Source of the DNA: UBA8516 sp964434855
GTDB taxonomy: Archaea > Thermoproteota > Nitrososphaeria > Nitrososphaerales > Nitrosopumilaceae
Reading direction: 5' to 3'
DNA: 64,000 nucleotides
NCBI GenBank assembly: GCA_964434855.1
Contig: CAYSWR010000002.1
Span: forward strand, 6,787-70,786
Positions 59,865-64,000 of the stretch are shown here, one piece after another. A program made the position numbers and the translations under genes. The stretch's first letter is position 1, and every line of letters begins with the position of its first letter. The notes beneath the pieces were generated by a model. That model saw only the letters and a program-made list of their open reading frames with translations, ran no database searches and was not told the origin of the DNA.

Positions 59865-60401
59865 ATGTTGGCGCAAGGATCCCTTGTAGCATCTTTAAAA
59901 TACTATGGTGTTTCTCCATGGGAAATCGAAGTTCTATATGGATTATTACATGACATGTTTACAGTAGAACAACTTGAGACAGAACAAGATGAAGATTACT
60001 CAACCATGATGGATGTATATTTTCCATTAGAATTTAGTGATGAGTTTTTCAGATGGTTTGGTCATATGAGATGGGATAAAGTCAAAGGAATATTGAAAGA
60101 GATGAAGAGGCGTAGAGGAGGAGGCAAAAATATTAAAATTTACATACGTTTTTCTGGAAAACCAAATATAAAATTTATTGTAGATCTTGATGAACATCGT
60201 TGGTTTAACACAGCTATAGAAAAAATTGATTTTATTTTAGAATTATTACAATATCAACTAGATCCACAAAAAATTCCTCAAAACATTACAGACATAGTTT
60301 ACATGTTTGACAAGTCTACTGGTAGATGGCGATTAAACACAGCATTTTCTAATGATAAAAAATATGTCATTATAGAAAACGAGTGGAAACTTGTCACTTG
60401 A
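59865..60401 (+). CDS. Hypothetical protein
   Basis: 178 residues, soluble: an N-terminal VSPWEIEVLYGLLHDMF segment, DEFFRWFGHMRWDKVKGILKEMKRRRGGG in the middle, and a C-terminal part with DIVYMFDKSTGRWRLN. The central Arg-rich stretch suggests nucleic-acid contact (inference). Overlaps the convergent 60394-60828 gene by 8 nt. Family unknown. Confidence 0.65.
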   Translation: MLAQGSLVASLKYYGVSPWEIEVLYGLLHDMFTVEQLETEQDEDYSTMMDVYFPLEFSDEFFRWFGHMRWDKVKGILKEMKRRRGGGKNIKIYIRFSGKPNIKFIVDLDEHRWFNTAIEKIDFILELLQYQLDPQKIPQNITDIVYMFDKSTGRWRLNTAFSNDKKYVIIENEWKLVT

Positions 60402-60828
60402 GATCTTTTTGCAATGGTTCTAACAAGGAGTTCAATTCTTTGTATTTTTTTTCTATAAAATCAAGCGATTCTTCGAGTTTTTTTGATTTACCATATTTGT
60501 ATCGAATGAGTTCTCTGTGTCGCCAAAAATTTTTACCATCTCCGACTGAAATAGTGCTAAAGTAATCAGGCCCCTTTATGCTATCAGGAATTTTTATGCT
60601 GTATGGAAAAATGAATTCTGCCATAAACCATTCATCACCATCAGGATAATCACTTCCTGTATCAATATCAAAAAAGAGATGTAAAAGATTTGTTTGCATA
60701 AGACCGTCATCTTGTATTGATGGATGTTTTATGTTAGATTTTTTAAAATCTAGATTCAAAAGACGAGTTTCAAAGTAACCCTTGATTATGGATTTACGAA
60801 AGACTTTATTTGCTTCTGAAAGATTCAA
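60394..60828 (-). CDS. Hypothetical protein
   Basis: 144 residues, alpha/beta: LLHLFFDIDTGSDYPDGDEWFMAEFIFPYSI and SVGDGKNFWRHRELIRYKYGKSK, then a helical tail. No metal or catalytic signature visible. Convergent with the preceding gene and upstream of a gene-poor spacer. Confidence 0.6.
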   Translation of the reverse strand: MNLSEANKVFRKSIIKGYFETRLLNLDFKKSNIKHPSIQDDGLMQTNLLHLFFDIDTGSDYPDGDEWFMAEFIFPYSIKIPDSIKGPDYFSTISVGDGKNFWRHRELIRYKYGKSKKLEESLDFIEKKYKELNSLLEPLQKDLK

Positions 60829-61038
60829 CGGTAAACTATTCTCCCTCTCAACCTGCTAATAACTTATTTTATGACGGTGATTTGAGTAACCTTTCTAGTC
60901 ATTCCAGAAATTGCATTAGAGGAAGATGTAAAGCTCTCTGTGGGCAAGCCAGATTGAGTCGACTAGGTTGCATGTCATTACGAGTAACAAAAATTTTCAT
61001 ATCTTTTTGAACTACAACATATGTAAATAATTTATCTG
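60829..61038. other. Gene-poor spacer with possible decayed zinc-finger fragment
   Basis: The plus strand is open from 60810 to 61010 (66 codons) and its middle reads NCIRGRCKALCGQARLSRLGC, a Cys-rich pattern vaguely like small thaumarchaeal zinc proteins. No promoter or plausible start supports it, and half of it covers the start of the minus-strand gene. I treat it as non-coding or a remnant. Confidence 0.2.
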
Positions 61039-62004
61039 TTAGACCTCTAGCGAGTCTAAGATCTTTGAAATATCAGTTATTGATTTTCCATTAGAGGAGA
61101 TGGGTTGTATTGCAGGCGGGTTTTCAAGATAGTTTGGTACTCTATCGGCTATTCTTTCTCCATATGGAGCTACAAGCTCATTTTGGTAGAATATACCAGT
61201 TGGAATTTTTGTATCCCATTCACTTGATTTGATGAGTGCTTGCGTTATTTTTTCGTTTACTTCACTTTCAGAACCATAATGGACTATAGGGTCATAACCA
61301 GTTTCTTCTAGTTTGTAGATTCTTGGTTTTGGTTTTTGGGTAACTTCATCAACATTGTCTAGCCCTGCAAACCAATCCCTGGTATTGATATCATTGTATG
61401 TTGGACACGGTTGCAGTACATCTAAAAAGGCGAGTCCTTTGTGTTTAACCGCCGCTATAATTAGATCCTTGAGCTGCCTTACATCGTACGCATATCCTCT
61501 CCCTACAAAAGTAAAACCACTTGCTATTGCTAGTCCTATTGGATTAACAGCTTGGTTTACGTTTGGATTAGGCAATGATTTTGTCTTTTCCCCTAAGCGA
61601 AGGGTTGGAGATGCTTGTCCTTTCGTTAGACCATATACTGCATTATTGAAAATAATGTATGCCATGTCAACATTTCTCCTACCTGCAGCAACGAAATGCC
61701 CTGCACCTATTCCTAAACCATCACCATCTCCACCTGCAGCTATAACTGTCATGTCAGGGTTTGCAAGCTTTGCACCTTGTGCAAATGTTAAGACTCTTCC
61801 ATGTAGAGTATGTACACCAAATACATTTACAAAATGAGATGTTTTACCAGAACAACCTATTCCAGAAAATATTGCTGCCATGTGTCTTGGAATCTTCATT
61901 TCTGTTAACGCCATTTGTATTGCATTTACAATTCCGAAGTCACCACATCCTGGGCACCAATCATTGTGCACATCTGTTTTGTAATCAGCTAATTTAGGCT
62001 CCAT
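61039..62004 (-). CDS. 2-oxoacid:ferredoxin oxidoreductase beta subunit
   Basis: 321 residues. TPP-binding features: WCPGCGDFGIVNAIQ near the N-terminus, SGIGCSGKT, GDGDGLGIGAGHFVAAGRR and FNNAVYGLTKGQASPT. This is the beta subunit of the two-subunit (ab) OFOR type. The substrate, pyruvate or 2-oxoglutarate, cannot be fixed by eye. It overlaps the alpha subunit by 11 nt. It may run reductively in CO2 assimilation or feed reduced ferredoxin. Confidence 0.93.
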   Translation of the reverse strand: MEPKLADYKTDVHNDWCPGCGDFGIVNAIQMALTEMKIPRHMAAIFSGIGCSGKTSHFVNVFGVHTLHGRVLTFAQGAKLANPDMTVIAAGGDGDGLGIGAGHFVAAGRRNVDMAYIIFNNAVYGLTKGQASPTLRLGEKTKSLPNPNVNQAVNPIGLAIASGFTFVGRGYAYDVRQLKDLIIAAVKHKGLAFLDVLQPCPTYNDINTRDWFAGLDNVDEVTQKPKPRIYKLEETGYDPIVHYGSESEVNEKITQALIKSSEWDTKIPTGIFYQNELVAPYGERIADRVPNYLENPPAIQPISSNGKSITDISKILDSLEV

Positions 62005-63907
62005 ATGTCAACACCTGTGTTTTTTCTGCTTCGTTCTGTAGAATTTTTTTTAGCGAGTCATAGATTTCTGTGCTAGTCATAGGCCTACCAGTGTATTTCA
62101 AAATGTAATAGTCTACCTTTTTATCCAAATGTTCATTTAACAAAGAACCAAGTTGTGCAGCCTGGTTTGCTTCAATATCGATTATGATCTTTGTTTCTTT
62201 AAGAAGTGATTTTATACGATCTGTAGGAAATGGTTGTAATAGTTTTAGTTGGATAAATCCAACACTAAGTCCTTCTTTCTTTAACATGTCAATAGCATCT
62301 AGAATCGGCCCTTTGGTAGAACCCCAGCTTAATACACAAAATTCGGATGTTCCATAACTTATTGCTTGGTCGTCTTTTGGGATTTTCTTTAAAGCAAGAT
62401 CAAGCTTTGATGCTCTCTTGTTCATCATTTGAACTCGATTTATTGGATCTTCTGAAATATGACCAAATTCATCACTCTCATCACCGGTATTCCAGAAAAT
62501 ACCATTCTCAAGCCCTAATTTTGACCGTGGCGAGATACCGTCTTCTGTAAAGGAGAATCTTTGGTAACCATCTTTTTCTATTTTTTCAAGTAGTTTACCT
62601 CTATCTATCATTATTAAATTTGGATCAAATCTTTTGCAGGTGGTTATTGTGCTTGCAAGAAATTTATCTAACATGTGTATTACTGGCATTTGAAAGTACT
62701 CTGCAAAGTTGAAACATTTTGTAGTATCATAGAAGATTTCTTCTACATCACCTGATGCAAATACAATTTTTGGAAAATCACCATGTCCTGCATGTATAGC
62801 AAACATGAGATCATCTTGACCATGTCTTGTTGGCAAACCTGTTGATGGACCACTTCTTTGATACAGTGTAACTACAAGTGGTACTTCGTTTATTCCAGCC
62901 CAGCCAAGAGCTTCGGCCATAAGAGAAAATCCGGGTCCAGATGTACTTGTTGCAGATCTTGCGCCTGTTAGTGCAGAACCAATAACCATGCCAATTGCAG
63001 AAATCTCATCTTCAGTTTGTACTACAAGTGTTGAGCCGGGACGATTATCTTTTACATCAAAGACTTCTTTTGATTCCAAGAATACACTTTCGTCAGATGC
63101 AGGTGTAATAGGATAGTATGATTGAAATCTACATCCACAAGCCATCTTGCCAAGTCCAGTTGCTTGGAAACCTTGAACTAGGATTGTGTTTGATTCTTTT
63201 TGAATTTCTGGAATAGAATATTTGAATTTTGGAAACTTGACTGTTGCAAAATTATAGCAGTAGTTTGCCGCTTGTTTGTTTAGCTCTGCGATTTTCGGTT
63301 TACTAGAAAAAATAGCCACAACTGATTCTAAAAGTGGTCTAGAGGGCATGCCTAAAAATCCAAGCGAGATAGACACGGATAGTACATTTAACATTCTAAA
63401 CATGTTCTTTACAGATGGGTTTTGAGTCTCTTCTGCCAGACTGGCTAGAATGTCTTTAAAAGAAACAAGATGAATTGTAACACCCCTTTCTTTGCATATA
63501 TCCAATAACCCTTGAACCGAAAATTCTTTGTTTTTAGAAGAAAGTCGTTCCACCAACCTAGACTTGAAAAAAGCTTCCAGTGTAGGAACTTCATCAACCT
63601 TGATTTGTGCCAGATCAGAATCACAGATTATTGCACCATCATCGTATACGTCTTCAACATGTCTAAACAAAGTTTCGGCGTCAAATGCTACGAGTACAGT
63701 TATACCCTTTACATTTGATCTAATCTTTTTATCAGAGATCCTAACTGCAAAGTAGCTGTGTTCTCCTTTAATGTTTGAATAAAATTCTCGTTTTCCAAAT
63801 ATTTGTAAACCAGTTACAGCACATGCACGTGCAAAGATATTGGCAGCTGATTCAACACCACTTCCTTGCGGACCACCTATAACCCATGTTATGTCTGTTG
63901 ATTGCAC
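61994..63907 (-). CDS. 2-oxoacid:ferredoxin oxidoreductase alpha (gamma-alpha fused) subunit
   Basis: 637 residues. The gamma-type domain (1-190) has WVIGGPQGSGVESAANIFARA; the alpha domain (about 235-600) has ACGCRFQSYYPITPASDESVFLE, TEDEISAIGMVIGSALTGARSATSTSGPGFSLMAEALG and PTRHGQDDLMFAIHAGHGDFPKIV. Fused gamma-alpha organisation is usual for aerobic archaeal OFORs. Encoded directly upstream of the beta subunit. Confidence 0.93.
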   Translation of the reverse strand: MQSTDITWVIGGPQGSGVESAANIFARACAVTGLQIFGKREFYSNIKGEHSYFAVRISDKKIRSNVKGITVLVAFDAETLFRHVEDVYDDGAIICDSDLAQIKVDEVPTLEAFFKSRLVERLSSKNKEFSVQGLLDICKERGVTIHLVSFKDILASLAEETQNPSVKNMFRMLNVLSVSISLGFLGMPSRPLLESVVAIFSSKPKIAELNKQAANYCYNFATVKFPKFKYSIPEIQKESNTILVQGFQATGLGKMACGCRFQSYYPITPASDESVFLESKEVFDVKDNRPGSTLVVQTEDEISAIGMVIGSALTGARSATSTSGPGFSLMAEALGWAGINEVPLVVTLYQRSGPSTGLPTRHGQDDLMFAIHAGHGDFPKIVFASGDVEEIFYDTTKCFNFAEYFQMPVIHMLDKFLASTITTCKRFDPNLIMIDRGKLLEKIEKDGYQRFSFTEDGISPRSKLGLENGIFWNTGDESDEFGHISEDPINRVQMMNKRASKLDLALKKIPKDDQAISYGTSEFCVLSWGSTKGPILDAIDMLKKEGLSVGFIQLKLLQPFPTDRIKSLLKETKIIIDIEANQAAQLGSLLNEHLDKKVDYYILKYTGRPMTSTEIYDSLKKILQNEAEKTQVLTYGA

Positions 63908-63949
63908 ATCTAGTCTTGCTTTTTATCAGATATTAATGGTACGATATAA

Positions 63950-64000
63950 TTAACCACCAGTTGCTGCATCAAAAAGTGCACACTCACATTTATCACGTTC
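63950..64000 (-). CDS. C-terminal end of a small protein (cut by window edge)
   Basis: The minus strand ends with ERDKCECALFDAATGG and a TAA at 63950-63952. The C-x-C and acidic context suggest a metal- or cluster-binding protein such as a ferredoxin tail, but 16 residues are too few for assignment. Same strand as, and 42 nt upstream of, the OFOR genes, so it may be part of their operon. Confidence 0.4.
   Translation of the reverse strand, partial: ERDKCECALFDAATGG

Noticed and set aside
60810..61010. 66-residue Cys-containing ORF as a zinc-finger gene
   Set aside because: No promoter or credible start and incomplete Cys pairing; kept only as a possible remnant.

Overview
The window is a gene-dense, AT-rich stretch of archaeal chromosome, most likely from an ammonia-oxidising-type Thaumarchaeon (Nitrososphaerota, group I.1a-like; genus not determinable by eye). 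Support comes from archaeal information-processing genes (exosome Rrp4/Rrp41/Rrp42, SBDS, prefoldin beta, Pcc1, RNA polymerase subunit D with L18e-L13-S9, Nob1, Trm1, L10e, L37Ae), an RPC34-type RNA polymerase III-like subunit, a cupredoxin protein with a PEF-type C-terminal anchor, and very short or absent 5' leaders behind archaeal TATA boxes. No rRNA, CRISPR array, insertion sequence or prophage was seen. Two tRNA genes are present: Glu(CTC) and Gly(GCC).

Layout. 1-10.6 kb: RNase HII start, Trm1, RlmE-type methyltransferase, RPC34 ortholog, an OLD-like ATPase, a secreted Ig-like repeat protein, an OB-fold ssDNA-binding protein, a PAC2 chaperone-like protein, a coiled-coil protein with an H1-like basic tail, and a PAP2 phosphatase. 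10.7-21.2 kb: a DUF1059-like mini-gene broken by an in-frame TAG, phosphoglycerate kinase, the Fe-S assembly cluster sufB-sufD-Rieske-sufS-sufU (no sufC), then heme/siroheme genes hemL-hemC-cobA-hemD. 21.3-28 kb: a 1601-residue secreted NHL/HYR/RTX-like protein and an ABC-2 exporter. 28-37 kb: accessory genes, including an F420-type oxidoreductase, a cupredoxin surface protein, several tiny Cys-rich proteins (one metallothionein-like), both tRNAs, a tRNA-splicing endonuclease-like protein and L10e. 37-45.7 kb: a CPA2 antiporter, an unusual AAA+ ATPase/winged-helix pair, a coiled-coil protein convergent with a processive glycosyltransferase, and a two-domain rhodanese.

45.7-64 kb: NAD kinase-Nob1, then a minus-strand RNA-processing superoperon (SBDS, Rrp4, Rrp41, Rrp42, L37Ae, Pcc1, prefoldin beta, XPF-like nuclease, rhodanese fragment), the plus-strand rpoD-L18e-L13-S9 operon followed by a sugar nucleotidyltransferase, two aconitase-family isomerase pairs (LeuCD-like, and a second pair that may serve leucine or lysine synthesis), the F420 ligase CofE, three unknown genes, and a 2-oxoacid:ferredoxin oxidoreductase.

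The most interesting signals are: a 47-residue nine-Cys metallothionein-like gene, the promoter-bearing DUF1059 gene with a single TAG, the uncharacterised AAA+/winged-helix cassette, recent sequence homogenisation inside the 15-unit HYR array, an EndA-like protein apparently lacking its catalytic His, an orphan promoter with two palindromes, and a hairpin on the sufB stop codon.
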